In this document: positions 45,617 to 58,347 of the stretch, in pieces
How positions within the stretch are numbered: position 1 is the stretch's first letter
How the letters are laid out: each line of letters opens with the position of its first letter
Program-made: the position numbers and the translations under genes
Notes under the pieces: model-generated
What the model saw: the letters and a program-made list of their open reading frames with translations, nothing else
Told to the model about the DNA's origin: nothing
Database searches by the model: none
Origin: Phoronis australis
Lineage: Eukaryota > Phoronida > Phoronidae
Assembly: GCA_002633005.1 (NCBI GenBank)
Contig: NMRA01000022.1
Span: forward strand, 62,001-126,000
Reading direction: 5' to 3'
Length of the DNA: 64,000 nt

Positions 45617-48401
45617 GTAAGAACACCGCTGGTTTTCAGAACTGACCAAGTGATTCAGTAGGTTACATTTTTCACTAGTGCCGAGTGTACTTCCAAAAAT
45701 ACGTGAATTCAAATCCTCCCTGTTACGAGCTGTTTTATTACATTTGGTCGTGGACGTAATCCAACGTTTTGCAGTTTCGAAACTATGCGATCACTTTCGA
45801 ACTTCTTATTCTTCGTCTTGTGACTATAAGTACACTGTGGAGGCTCGTGAACTTTGCTCTCCGTGTGGAGGCGCTATCTTTTGAGGTCAGAGGGCATCTT
45901 ATCACCCTTCGTCTATCTACTGGTGTTTAGAGTCCGCGGTGATGTGAATCGGCGGTAATTTGACACGTTTTCGAATTTTATTATTACCTGTGCAGGTCTT
46001 TCACTGTTGCCAAAGACTTAAGGTGAAGCTAAAGATACCTGGACCTAATTAAACAGCCAGGGTCTTCTCGAAACAGAAACCCCAGTGTAAAACAGATATC
46101 CTGGCCTTCCTGGGGTCGAAAACAGATTCCCAATCCTTCAAAACAGCTAACCAGCCTGAAAATCCCGGGGATAGGACGGAAACCCCGGACAATTTTTCAA
46201 AATATTCTGAGACCGTTAATAGCCCAAAACTTTGAGATAAAGTATGTTCAAGTACTTACCAGGTGTTTTCTGCATTTGCGTGTTAAAAATCAACTCACAT
46301 TATATTGACTTTGCTATTTGATTTTTATCGGTAAAACTCGTGCATCTTGTCTGTGGGCAAATTTCAACATAATCTATACCCTCAACACGTTGTCATCTCG
46401 GTGAATATTTAGTTAAATTGAGATTATTCAGTAGTTTCTCCAAAAATGTTTTCAAAAATGAAAAACAAAATATTATTAATTTGTTGTGACATCTGTACGC
46501 AACTCTGTGGAAGAAGAACAGTTTATTGAAGAAATTGGGGACAAAAGAAACCGACTGTTAGATATCAATTTACATTGAAAATTCATTCGATGAAGACGAC
46601 TTATACATGAAACCGTTATGTAAAACGAAACGGACAATTCATAAGCATCCAGGCAAAATAACTATAAGACTATAGATTTTAACTCAACGAAAGTATACAT
46701 TTTCTGAATGGAGAAAGCCTGTAAATTTTGATGTTTGACCGTCACGTGGTCATGCTTTTTAAGTAAAATTCAGGAAAAGGTACAATGATAGCAAAACAAT
46801 TTTAACGAAAGCGTGATAAAATTTCGTTTAATATGAATGATTAAAGATGAAGTCCTGAAAATTGTTACAGTTTTCTAAATAATTTCTTTTTCCTTCTGGG
46901 CAACTTTTGCGTGTTTCATGCAGAAGTGAAACGTTTTATAAACAATTCCTACTTAATGATTAACCAGTCGTTAGGCTACACAGAACCAAAAAAAACAATG
47001 ACCTTTCGTTTGCACTCTCGCTATATCTCGTGGCACGTAGCACGAAAGGTAGCGTGACTTTTCGTTGTTGCTTTCTCACAAACCTCTAAATGGCCGTCAC
47101 CAATGCTTGTAAGACAAAGATGACGGACTATAGTAGTGAATTCATGTTCCGGTTTCAATTATCAAGTTGATTGGCATGTTGGAATTATTCATTTGCATGA
47201 AAATTAGTTTGCCATATGTTTTTCAGATTCCAATACCTTTTCACGGATGCAATCCAAATCAACACATTTAAAACGCTGAATGAGGCGTGGTAAATCGTTC
47301 TTCATTTATCCGACTCTGTGTTATTGGCTGTACCCTTCGAAAACTAGGTCTGTTGAACAATAATTTCTTCTATTTCTGCAAAATCTGGAAGTCTTGCGCT
47401 TCTATCGTACGGTGCTATTCATTTTTGCATTAAGATTGGTATGCTACTGCTCTGTCTCATGCCAATGAAGTTTAGCTGTTGCATAACACAGTGGCGGATT
47501 TAGGCGAGCAGGGGTCCCCCTTGCCCGCTGACAAAAACTTTCGGTGAAACTGTCATGGAAAGAATTTTGGCCATTTATTCTGTAGGTGCTAATCGTGTGC
47601 GTGTACTTTGTGTGTGTGTGTGTGTGTGTTTGTTTGTTTGTTTGTGTGTGTTTGTGTGTGTGCGTGTGTGTCTGTGTGTGTGTGTGTGTCTGTGTGTGTG
47701 TCTGTGTCTGTGTGTGTGTTAGTGAGTTGGGGAGGAGAAAACGTTGGCCCGTCCCCTCATCATAGCCGTGATGTGATGCACGACTGCAGTGATCGAGTTA
47801 CAATATAGACATAAACAATCTGGATCTCAGTGAGCCACGATTAATCGTTGTTACGTAGACTTTCAAAGTTGCTAGCTAGGGTCCATGAGTTCCTGTGTGG
47901 AACAAGGTAACAAATAGACGACTAAAGAGGTGTTGTTATCCTGATGTGGCATGCATTCACTGTTCTATAGTCGTTTGAAGATGAATTGGGAGGTATTTCA
48001 TGTGATACACGATTATTATAAAGAGAACATGATGCAGTTAGTTAGTTAGTGTATTCTAGTTGGCATTGGTGTAGCCAGAAGTATCCAACGGGGTGGGGGC
48101 AAACCTGACGGGGGCTGAAATGAAAGGCACACTGAGGCCGTTTTACAATGAATATGAGGTCCATACGCAAAACTCCACTGACTTTCGACAGGGGGAATTT
48201 TTTGGCGAATGAAGAACAGAGGTATCTGGCCCCGCTGCGCTCCACGTGGCTAAACCAGTGCCGACTGGTCGTTAGCCATATTGGAATAACCTCCCTAATC
48301 TAAAAGTAGGACCCGCGTTAACTTTGAATTCCCATTAAGATCCCCGTTGTGACAGCTTTCCATGGGGCACGGAGTACTTGGAATAGGTCCACGTTCTTTC
48401 T
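45617..48401. other. Intergenic region between Rab32-like and dystroglycan genes
   Basis: Upstream DNA of Rab exon B and 3' flank of the dystroglycan gene. Contains a (GT)n array and one CAGTGGCGGATTTAG transposon end at 47489; otherwise nothing recognised. AATAAA on the minus strand at 47574-47579 is a possible but distant poly(A) signal. Confidence 0.45.
47610..47720. repeat. (GT)n microsatellite
   Basis: Interrupted GT/TGTTTG array of about 110 bases. Confidence 0.95.
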
Positions 48402-49504
48402 TCACACTTCAGATGAGCCACACGAAGATGTGGAATCATCGGTAGACTCGTTCCTTTGCAAGTGACCAAGTAGAGCTGTATCGCTATCGGGTTTGAAAGA
48501 GGAGAAGCACAAAGTTGACGCAGTCGATGGTTTCCAATGAGATGGCATAGTGGAATCCTCGGAGACCAGCTCGCAAAGTTCCTGCCCGTTGTCGCCAGGT
48601 GGCACTTTAGAACTGTCCTCTTCTGGGAACATTTCGGTGAGTGGAACTATTTCTCCTGCGTCCAGTGCGTCACCGATGTCCCCGACCTCATAAGCGAATA
48701 TCACGGACGTGTCATTGTTGTACATGCTGTTTTTGTCAGCATTCTTCTCAAAGCGACGCCTCCAAGTCAGGAATAATGTAAGGGAGGCTGACACGACGAG
48801 GCAAACTAATATGGCAGACACTACTATAATGCTCAACAAGCTGTCGTCTGATATGAAGATTACATCTCGGGTATAGCCTTCTAACATAACACCATCGCAA
48901 ACACCTCGTAAGCGCAAACTTAAGTTCCGAAACAGAAACGATGGCCCCAGCTCACGCAACAATGAGTTGGTAAAATTTGTGTTTCCAGTAAAAAGCCTAT
49001 TTTTAACTTCAGCTATGCCATCGATTGGACATGACGAGGAGGAGTAGAGAGTCGTGTTGGTCCACACGATCACAGAAGAGCCATTTGCAACAGCAACGAC
49101 AGTGATGTTCCTTGCGTCGCTATCGCCACAAGCACGTGCAATCGCTTCGACAACAAACACTTGATCAACAACATCATTCACGAATTCTTCGTAGGCATTT
49201 CCAAGTTTTAATATGAATTCGTGTGTAGCAGCTGTGGTGGCCTGCTGTCGTACTATGAATTTCAGTTCAGTTCGGCAGGATTGAAAACCATCGTCACACA
49301 GGCTCATCCCAAACGTATAGTTACCGGCATGGCGTGGCAGAGGTAAGCCGATAACTTCCCCAGTCGTCGGATCAAGTGATACCCATTTAGGGACAATGCC
49401 GCTGGACGTGTTGGTCAACTGAACAGTCTTGACCTTTGTGCCATTGGAGGCTTCTTGGGTTACTTTATGCCGAAAGACTTCACCTTCAGTGAGGTACATC
49501 ACAC
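48402..49504 (-). CDS. DAG1-like: Dystroglycan-like exon 4: second cadherin, SEA-like, membrane span, tail
   Basis: Phase 1 in, acceptor ctgttgcag, stop TGA at 48402-48404. GVMYLTEGEVFRHKV begins the second cadherin-like domain. ARNITVVAVANGSSVIVWTN and TLYSSSSCPIDGI align with the region before the cleavage site of human dystroglycan. The membrane span and VIFAYEVGD (human IIFADELDD) confirm the beta subunit. Last residues are SSCGSSEV. Confidence 0.93.
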
Positions 49505-52500
49505 CTGCAACAGAACGAATGCACCCCATAACTGATGTATCTTACTATTCTAGTGATAATGTTTACTTAGACTGTAGATGCGATTTGCAATCTAGTGAAA
49601 AAGACAGGTTTCGCATATATCAGTTTTTGGTGTTGCATTGGAATTTCCTGAATCTAGCGTGCTCGTGTTTGGGAACATGCTGTCTACGAACAAAGACCAT
49701 ATAATCGACTGCTGATTCACTTATCATTAATTTAGCGTTTACAACATTCGACTAGCGCAGTGAGCCCGTTGAAGATTTTCATCCGATAACCCTCCAGTAG
49801 TTCGCAAGATTGAAAAGATCGTGTAGGTCGACATACCATTTTGACGACATTTTTGGAATATGCATGGACTTCGCTTTCGAAATCTAGCGTCGCCTTGAGT
49901 GGAGCATTGAGAGAGAAGTGGTGATGTATTCGCAAAAAATGTCATTTTAGCATTGTTTCACCATATTTGTGGGCGCCATTCTTTTAAGAGCACGTGGAGG
50001 AATTAAAATCCGCGACGAGATTTGCAGTCATGAGAAAGCGCTAGCGAGCTGAAAGAGTACAAATTTCATTCTACAGTTTTCGATTGAGTGGAAAAGGCGG
50101 AGAGTAAAACCCGTCGAAAGCTGTACAGTTTATATATTAATGTCAATGACAACACCTAAAACGTCAACACCGTATTCGGAAAATAATAAGGACAGCTTGC
50201 ACACTCCTGCCAGCTATGTCTGTACATCTAAGGTGCCACCAATATCAGGAAGTTTTCTCAAGTCGCCAATGTCAATTTTGAATTATCTTTGTTCATATTC
50301 TAATTATTTGAAAATAAACCAAATCCACCATAATCTTAAATCAGCCAATATATCAATCAAGAAGAAAACAGACATGTCGTCATTTTATTAAAAAATTAAT
50401 GGCAGGTGTATTTTGTTTAGCAATACTACCTGCAAAGTGTGCTGTGTAGAGCATTTCCACCATGTCCACGAAGACTCTCAAACTAAACAAGTATTGTTGC
50501 AAAGTTAAGAAAATGAAACCTCATGAAGCAATTATTTAACCCACTTGTTACGAAAGGTCTGTTTTCCGGTGACGTCATACTTGCTCTTGTTGGTTGTATA
50601 CTGTCGACCAATGTGGACTTGAAAAGAGTCAGTGAAATGTTCTGAAAAGGATAACCGTGAGCATAATCAATGGGAGATACGCACGATTAGTGGTTTGGAC
50701 AAAGTGACCGGTGCAAACAGACTGTGTCCCTGAACTCAGAGTCCAGCGAATGACATTGCCGGCACCCACTGCCTTATCCACAATGCCTTTGCTCAGCCGG
50801 AACCAGGAACCAATATGAGAAGAAAGAACAACGCAGCAGACAAAAAACATAATTGTGTGGCTGATCCCATAATTGGTTCCTAGGCCGGAACATATCATAA
50901 TGTCGCAGTCTCTCATTGGCTCGTTGCAAACACTATGACGTAGCAACATATGCATTTTATTGGTAAATTTCGTGAATCCGAAAACTCTAAACTTAGCAAT
51001 ATTATTTACGTATGAGAAATGAAATAAGAGGAAGTGAGATGGTGAGTGAAGAATAGATGAAGAAATGTGTACAGTTGGTTCAAAAGCGAGCTGGGATGAA
51101 GTATACAAAGACAGAGGTGTCCCTGTAACTTTTATCTTAAATGTGTCTGGTTGAAGATGGGCGCTTAATTGGCCGGTCTTCTCAGTCTACTCAACACTAT
51201 TCCAGCGCAGCAGAAGATGCTCTTTTGAAAGAAATCCATTATCCTGTCAGAAAGAAACTTTTAAAACCCCATGATTGTCGTTGACATCAGACTATTAACT
51301 CGGGCATGAGGAAGTTCCGGAGTCATGGCGTTGTCATCCACTGAATTAGGGGCCGAACCCTTTGTGTAGCTCTACAATAACTTTCTGACACAACACTAAG
51401 CCCAACAGACACTCTTTCGTTTAACATCGGCAGTACAAACATAAGATTAAGTTCGATTTTATTGAATTTTACCCAGCTTCCGGACACAAAGTTAACATTT
51501 GATTTTGACCACTTGCTGTTGTAAAGCTTGGACGTGAGAAGGACTACATGTAGCGGCAGGTGGAGTCCGCGCTCGCTAAGTTGGCTTGACACGGCGGGTC
51601 ATTTTACGCAGCAAGCACGGTCTCTATAAGGAATTGTCCGTTCTTTCCAAGCACAGAATTCACTTCGAATTGAAACCGGTTTCGGCTCTCGATTTCTTTA
51701 GAGTAAGGAACAACTCAGGCCAGTTTTTTGACTGCAAGTTGTCCAAATTGAAATTTAGTACTTAACTATACTTAATTATAGAAGCTTGGTTCATAGTAGC
51801 TTTAAACAAGCTGAGCGAAAAAAGAATTAAACTGAACAACAGTACGGGGCAGTGGCGGATTTAGAGGAAGGCCAAGGGGGCCATGCTCCCCCCTAAAAAT
51901 CTCCCAGATTGCATTACGGCAGTTCGGGGTCTAAATGCCTGACGGGCAAAATCCTGGCTAATACTCTGCCCTGGCCCCCCTAACTCAAAATGCTGGATCC
52001 GCCCCTGCGGGGGAATCGACATTTAAACTCCCAAAACGCCCAGGGTCAATTCTCATATCAACTCCTGCCCCAGTACCGACATCTCCATAAACTTTTATTC
52101 AAACCTGTTCTTGGGTTTATTAGCTCACTGCTGCTAAGGGATGGACAAGACATTGGTATAAAAGACATAGACAGAGGTGATAAATACACGCAATACCTGT
52201 ACGGTGGACGCTACAGCTGAACCGCTTTCTTCCCACGTGTGCGACTGCAGCAAAGTCGACGTGGTCATCCAGCTATGACTCGTTTTTGGTAGAGACGAAT
52301 GTGTTCTTGGATGTGAAGCAGGTTCGTCAAGGGATAAAGTCGACGCTTCTTTTGTTATGAACGTAGGCGATGCCAAGATTGACGACGTGATTAGAGCCTC
52401 TCTGTCATACGAGCTCTTCGACATTTCCAGAGATGGATTCGCATCTTTTGTGTGGAGCTGCACAGCACTGTGCACATTTGGCAATTGTTGCGTTGGAATA

Positions 52501-55500
52501 ACGATTGTTTGCTTTAAATTACTAGCTGCAAATGATGCCGGAGACGTCACGGTAGATGGAGGAATAGTTGACTTTTGTTCAGTTGATGCCAGTAGAAAGC
52601 GAGCAACTGGAGTCTCAATAGAGATGCTAGACATTCTGCGGTTTGTCACTTTATCGCCAGTAGAGGCAAAGTCGATGGAGTATCCATCCTCCACTGTCTG
52701 TGAGCGTAATGAGTCTACATAACTGGACGTGTTGGATTCATCTGTTTGTTCGGAACTTTTGCGAGAAGGAAGTAATGATACGGGAAAATAACTCGATGAT
52801 GTCGGTAACACAGCGTACACCATCTGTGAAGAAGAAAGGTCGAAAGGTCCCTTCGAGTCAATCGCTGGTTTAACACCGGTTGTTTGGGACACAGTACCGC
52901 TAGCCTTTTCAACCGCAGAGGATACGCTTGTTGCCGAACATTCATGCGATGCTGGTGTTGGGGAAATTCTTCGTTCAGTGATTGTCGACAGCAACTGTCC
53001 CGTTATTATTTCGCTGGGAACCTTGTCCGCATGTGATGCTCCGCTTTCAGAGAGTGTTTCCACACTGAACAGATTGGCCTCGTCAAGTGTACTTGAGTGG
53101 TCACCAGCGTCCTCATCTCTGCTAGTAGTGACGTCCATTTCGCCACTCACGGGTGACGGCATGATGAGAAGTTGACTTCTTGCTGCTTGAAACATGGTGA
53201 GACGAATTGAACTTACGTAAGGTGTAGCAATTGAAATCCCACGCTTACTAGAATCTCCATGTCCTTCCAAGAAGAAAGACGGAGACGGTGATGGCGATAG
53301 GTGCTCCAATGATAGTTTCAGCGACGGATCGAATGCCAGCTTAAAAATGAAAAAGTTAAGTAATGTCTGAGTGTTTTTTTTACTTAAAATATTTACCAGC
53401 ACTTATATTCTAACTTAAAAGACAGAGGAGATTGTAAAGACATTTTGACTAAATAATTTTTTACAAACATTGTGATTAAAATAACCTCATGCAATTTAAA
53501 GCGAGAGTTAAAACTCTCTCGTGGATTCTTTCATCTTACCATGTAATGCAGTGTACTGCTCAAATTCCTAGATACGGTTTAAATCCCGGAGGCACACAAT
53601 ATGACTTGGAAGTTTCAAAGATCAGAAACCAAATTTAAAATATATATCCAACGACTCACCTTTGTGTCCTTATTTTCTACTGAACTACTAAGAGGCCAAC
53701 TTTGCTGGGTTGACGAAGGTTGTAGCTGTTCCAGAGGCAACGTGGACTGAATTTGTCTCCTCAAACGTTTTTGCCGCAATCGTTGGGCGAAGAGGTTTGG
53801 TTTCACATTGAACACAAACCAGCCCACAACGGGATATCCAATCCACTTCGTTATGCCCTTACTCTTCGAGGTCGTTTCAAAATGTTCTAATATTTTAAGG
53901 TGGCGGGGCTGTACTAGCCCGCAACCCACAGTCCATGAGATGGTAATACCCGTATGTTGTTGAACGGGTACATCTCCAGCGCCAGCAATTAAAATATCGC
54001 GATCGTGAAACACGGATTTTCGATCCAAAGTTACTTTAATGGCATTTTCATCAGTTGAAAATAAGTTCGAAATATCATTAATTATCCCCACCTTTTCCTC
54101 TGCAGTCATATCAGTCCACTCGATATCAAGCAAGATACTTGCTTTGGTTTCTGTCTTCAACGACTGACAGGAAATTGGTTTATGGTAGTGGGTACTACTG
54201 TCGTCTCGTGCTCGCGGAGATGAATCCACCACCTCCACGAAGATGACGTCACAGGGTATTGAATGAGGAGTGCGCAGCATGTTTCTCACAGAAACGCAGT
54301 ATAAACCCACGTCATCATGTACTGGAAGACCGATTAAGAGACGACGTTCATCATCAAATATCATCCATGGCGCGAGGGTCTGCTGTAAAAAGATATCTCA
54401 TTTTAAATTTGCTGATTACTTGTTCTAAACTAAAGTAATTGGTTTTTAACTGTTTAAACTGAACAAGATGTTACGAGTTTTTACAAAGTTTTGCATTATG
54501 CTCAAAACACTTAAAGTTATTGCTTATAGACTGGCAAAGATTCAGACTTTCCTAAGACACTCGGTTCAATGTTTGTTCTTATTGTGCATTAGTCATGCAC
54601 TTGAGGCCCTACCGTAGCTTCACTAGCGCCACCTTCAGAGTTTCGGGTTCCATTCAGTGAAAAGCGAAAAATGTGTTAGTGAGTAAAAAGGCAGTTTAAT
54701 TCGCTAGAAAAAAATGCGTTTACTGTTGAAAAATTTGAAAGCGCGTACAGTTCTCGTGATGGAAAAAAAACTGGTTACATCGATGAGCATTCACTCGTGT
54801 TTTGATCTTGCAAAGTTAAATGCATTTCATTCATTCGTTTGATATGGTTTGCTCCCATAACTCGGCCATAATGCTACGAATTTCCCCTTCTCAACACGCG
54901 AATGACCGGAAGCAAGAAGAAGGTCCATGGTCACGTAGTGGCTCCCTTATCTCGATCCCGGTAGGAGCACATCGACGGGAAAAAATATCTGTTTCAAGGA
55001 ATCCAGAATGTCCAGTGGAACGCCTACTCTAGGCCAAAAGGTTTGAACACGCAAATAGAAATTTATTCATGATTTTTTGTGCACAAGAATCATGGTAACA
55101 AACAATTCCGGCGATGACGAAAGAAATTGGAGGTCAGGAGAAACTGGGTGGAGACAACGATCGGTTACAAAAGGGAATCGACAGCGAGAAATTCCTGGCG
55201 ATCATTGGAGAAACTGATTAGTGTTCAGACGAAGATCAACAATCAAAACTCCTCGCTTTATAATACCAGACTGCGTGCCCTAGAGTGCATGAGCAACTGA
55301 GGTTTAAAATATTGTCCAGTCAGACAAACTTAAAGCTTTTAGCTATTTAGATAATCAAAGGTTATCAATAAAGTAATTAATTGATAACACGACGCGAAAG
55401 AGTTCTTCTGACTGAGTCAATGTCTGTAGTTGTCGTCGTCGTCGTCATCAACATCGTCGTCAATACCTTTGGTTGAACATGAACTTTTTAGTTTCATTAA

Positions 55501-56927
55501 TGTTAATGGATTCGTGCAGTCCATTTGTTTTAGACACATATACAGCCCCTGTCATGTCAAATTGATGTCAAATCTGCACGTATGTTCTATGTTTAAGTTA
55601 CATATAGCAAATCAGTGACATATTGTGGCATTTAAATTTGAATATATTATGATACCAATTTTGACAATTGCAAGACGGTCGTTAAAGTCCCAGGCATTTC
55701 GTTTCGCAAAGTAATAAAAACCAGTCACGTTACACGCATTAACACTCAAAAGCTTGGCATGAAGTCCACCGCGCCGAATGAGAATGCTGACATCAAGTTT
55801 CACATTCTTATGAATGGAGCTAATTGCACGCAGTATACGGCGTGGCTTGATACGACAAGAGAGATAACCAGAACAAATGCAGATCATTGGATGGAACGAG
55901 GAAATTTATTCCCCCCCCCCCCCCCCAAAACCCCCCNACCCGCCAAATATCCATTCCCAACCGGGTGCAGACTCAACAAACAAAGTCGTTCGCACTCTAG
56001 ATGTGCTATTTCTTTACACTTCAATTGCTGTCTCAACTGCTCCCAGACAACACAGTCAGTCAGATGTAACCTTATATGTTGAGGGGAAATCTAAAAACAC
56101 TTTAGTTCCAAAGCAAAGCAGCCGTTGAGCACAAAACAAAGGAGTGACACAGCCTCACAACGGGGTACATTTCTGCGAGTCATTATGTCGAAGATGTTTC
56201 CAGAAAACTTCTTTTGAAAAAATTGGCGATGTCTGTTTGGTCACTTTCCGGGATGCGTTCTTAAAATCTCTGTCACCGCGTACACTTATAAATGAGTAGT
56301 CGTACGATTATTTATGAGATTATCATTAACTGTAACTCTGCCGCTTTCAAAGATTTACTGTAAGGGCTTTGGGTACACAGCATGAAAAGAAACGTTATTT
56401 GGTTAATAATTTTAACTACAAAATTTTTCATTTTAGAACAGTTTTGCTTGCCCACTTTACTCTTCGTGGCGTGTTTATTGGAAACGTTATTTTCCAAACT
56501 GTTTATTTCGGGCTGATCGACTCACGTGCATGCATTTACTCTGGTTTGTAACGAGAACCTGTGAATCAGTGGCCCTCGAAAGTTTTACATAGAATGATAG
56601 ATGTGACTTACGCACTGTACTTACAAGTCTGTTTGTAACGACTTCAGGTTTCCAAAACTCCTTTACCTCCTTGGTTGATATTTTCCATCTAAACAGTTGT
56701 CCAGCTACTGCAGTAGCGTGACATACGCCGCTATCAGCTCCTGTCAAAATGTCGCGAGCCTGCCGCGTGCCAAGATCTCCTGACTCGCGTGGCAAAACAC
56801 CGCGTCTCACCGACCGACATTGCGACGCAACGTCGCCTTCAGCGTTCATTGAAGAGATCACACAAACTAAAGCAGCGGAAAGGAGCCAGTTGTTAGAATT
56901 ATCTTGTCTGCTGAACAACGCCATCAT
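48402..56927 (-). CDS. DAG1-like: Divergent dystroglycan, four coding exons
   Basis: About 1092 residues (3279 nt, whole codons) against 895 in human. Order: signal peptide, cadherin-like domain (WMIFDDERRLLIGLP, DVGLYCVSV), S6-like domain (ITISWTVGCGL, then GYPVVGW), furin site RLRR before QIQST, a Ser/Thr-rich mucin region of over 350 residues, second cadherin-like domain (WVSLDPTTGEVIGLPLP), SEA-like region (GSSVIVWTNTTL, CPIDGI), membrane span LLSIIVVSAILVCLVVSASL, then a basic stop-transfer WRRR. Dystroglycan links laminin and other matrix proteins to the dystrophin complex. Missing here: the Gly-Ser cleavage motif and the C-terminal PPxY. The exon 3-4 junction is the least certain. Confidence 0.9.
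49505..52189. other. Dystroglycan-like intron 3
   Basis: 2.7 kb with one complete MITE at 51850-52007. Open frames at 50140-50391 (+) and 50629-51108 (-) were not recognised. A small exon joining 52197 to 49504 could hide here. Confidence 0.45.
51845..52012. mobile_element. Complete CAGTGGCGGATTTAG MITE with 5 bp target duplication
   Basis: Terminal inverted repeat cagtggcggatttag (51850-51864) against ctggatccgcccctg (51993-52007), 12 of 15 matching. It is flanked by cgggg on both sides (51845-51849, 52008-52012), a plausible target-site duplication. Confidence 0.78.
52190..53339 (-). CDS. DAG1-like: Dystroglycan-like exon 3: mucin region
   Basis: 383 codons plus 1 nt, dominated by Ser, Thr, Pro, Glu and Val, as expected of an O-glycosylated mucin stretch. 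Acceptor catttttaag. Two donors are possible: gtgtat at 52189, which keeps phase with exon 4 and is used here, or the stronger gtattg at 52196, which would need one more exon. Confidence 0.8.
53660..54382 (-). CDS. DAG1-like: Dystroglycan-like exon 2: cadherin-like and S6-like domains
   Basis: 241 codons, phase 0, acceptor ctttttacag, donor gtgagt. The stretch from CQSLKTETKASILLDIEW to KWIGYPVVGWFVFNVKP matches the S6-like domain of alpha-dystroglycan, including both cysteines. RQKRLRRQIQS holds the furin site at the same place as RVRRQIHA in vertebrates. Confidence 0.93.
54383..56624. other. Dystroglycan-like intron 1
   Basis: 2.2 kb. Contains a short (GTC)n run near 55.43 kb and a poly(C) tract at about 55909-55926 with an ambiguous base at 55937. 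Nothing else supported. Confidence 0.5.
56625..56927 (-). CDS. DAG1-like: Dystroglycan-like exon 1
   Basis: Starts at tandem ATGs (56927 and 56924). Signal peptide core WLLSAALVCVISSMNAEG, then CHATAVAGQLFRWKIS, the first strand of a cadherin-like domain. 101 codons, donor gtaagt in phase 0. Confidence 0.88.
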
Positions 56928-58206
56928 GGACGAGTCCCGGACTCACCAAAATACTGGTTTACAACTTATGCGTTGAACTCGAAGCTGAACACCGAAGTAA
57001 ATGATACCGATGACACACGCAACACACTAGACGTCTAAATGTTTGCCTTATCACAATCGGTTCCGCTGAGTTCACAGCTCAATAAATTTCTCATACAGTG
57101 AATGTTTAGTGTCACTGAACGCAGCTGAAGCATTTACAATTTGCGTTGAAAATTTCACTAGACACTGCAGGATTGTCCGACTGATGTAGGCTATAACTTA
57201 ATGTCTCGCGCAAACTCGGGCCCTACCACGAATCCTCATGGGGCCCCTCGGTTATTGTAGCTACAGGGGAGGGTGTAAAAATTGTGACAACCGGGTGGAA
57301 GCTGAAATTACCAGGGACAAACTTCTTCTAGGGCGCTGCTTACGGCAAGAATATTTACCTCCAGGTCATTGAGAAACATTCAACGTTTTGCGACGAAAGT
57401 CCCGCCTATACCCGCAATTAAATACATGCTAAACATTGGAATACTGAAAAACAAGAAGCAAAATTTGAATGCGATTGAAACTTGACTTCTCCTGGTAGAA
57501 GTTGGCGCTCACCAAATTTAAAAAAATTATATGAAAAATATTGCGAACGACAAAACACAAAAACGCAAATATTTAAGAAAGATAACCGTTCTCTTTGGCT
57601 TGCAAGTGACGCTACGTACGAAATTCATGTGCGTAAAAATTCTTTGAAAGAAGTATTATTCTGCCCAATATGGGCGACTGGAACTAAGCACGCGGTTAGT
57701 ATATAATGTCACATGTATTTGTCCTTTGAATGGCGTCGTTATGCGTTAAGGAACAGGCAACAATGGAGCTTGACGTCTACAAGTTCATATACATGTACCG
57801 TTAATATTTTCGCTTCTAAGAAAAACTTTAAAGATCACATGAACTGAGAAGTTGGAACGATCTTTATTTCTTTATAGTGGTTATAGGCCCACTTTCCCTG
57901 ACCAAAATAAAAACACTTACCATTATGGAATTGGTATAAATGACCTATGGCCAGGACTTTGAGTGACAGCTTAGGTGACCAATCAGAACGCAGCATTCTT
58001 GACACACCTTCTTTTCCAAGCCGCCATTTTACCCGACAAACAACACGTTGCCGGGTAAAACTTATTGTTTGTTTGTCGACATTAGGCAAGGGGGAGGAGC
58101 TTGCGATAGGTCAATTACTTAGCAACTGAGGTTGATTTTAGGGCTTTGAAAGAACTAACAGTGTGTTGCTTCTTCAGACCAAGCTTATACAATAACTCCA
58201 GCCTCC

Positions 58207-58347
58207 CGTTCAGTAACGCTAGGACCTCGCTAAAAAGCAAGACTTCGCGAGATTACACGAGATATTGTCGTGTAATTTAAATGAGAACACGTGACTTTGA
58301 CTAGGTTTTAGCTAGATCCCAGCGTAGGTCCTAGCGTCTACTGAACG
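58207..58347 (+). mobile_element. CGTTCAGTA MITE, copy 3 (best ends)
   Basis: 141 bp. Left cgttcagtaacgctaggacc and right end, on the other strand, cgttcagtagacgctaggacc: a near-perfect 20 bp terminal inverted repeat. About 85% similar to the copy at 38772 by eye. Confidence 0.9.

Noticed and set aside
45617-45712. N-terminal extension of Rab first exon B
   Set aside because: The longer frame starts at a TTG; the first ATG is at 45616.
47608-47808. Cys/Val-rich open frame
   Set aside because: Translation of a (GT)n microsatellite.
55759-56128. Pro-rich open frames
   Set aside because: They run through a poly(C) tract and an ambiguous base.
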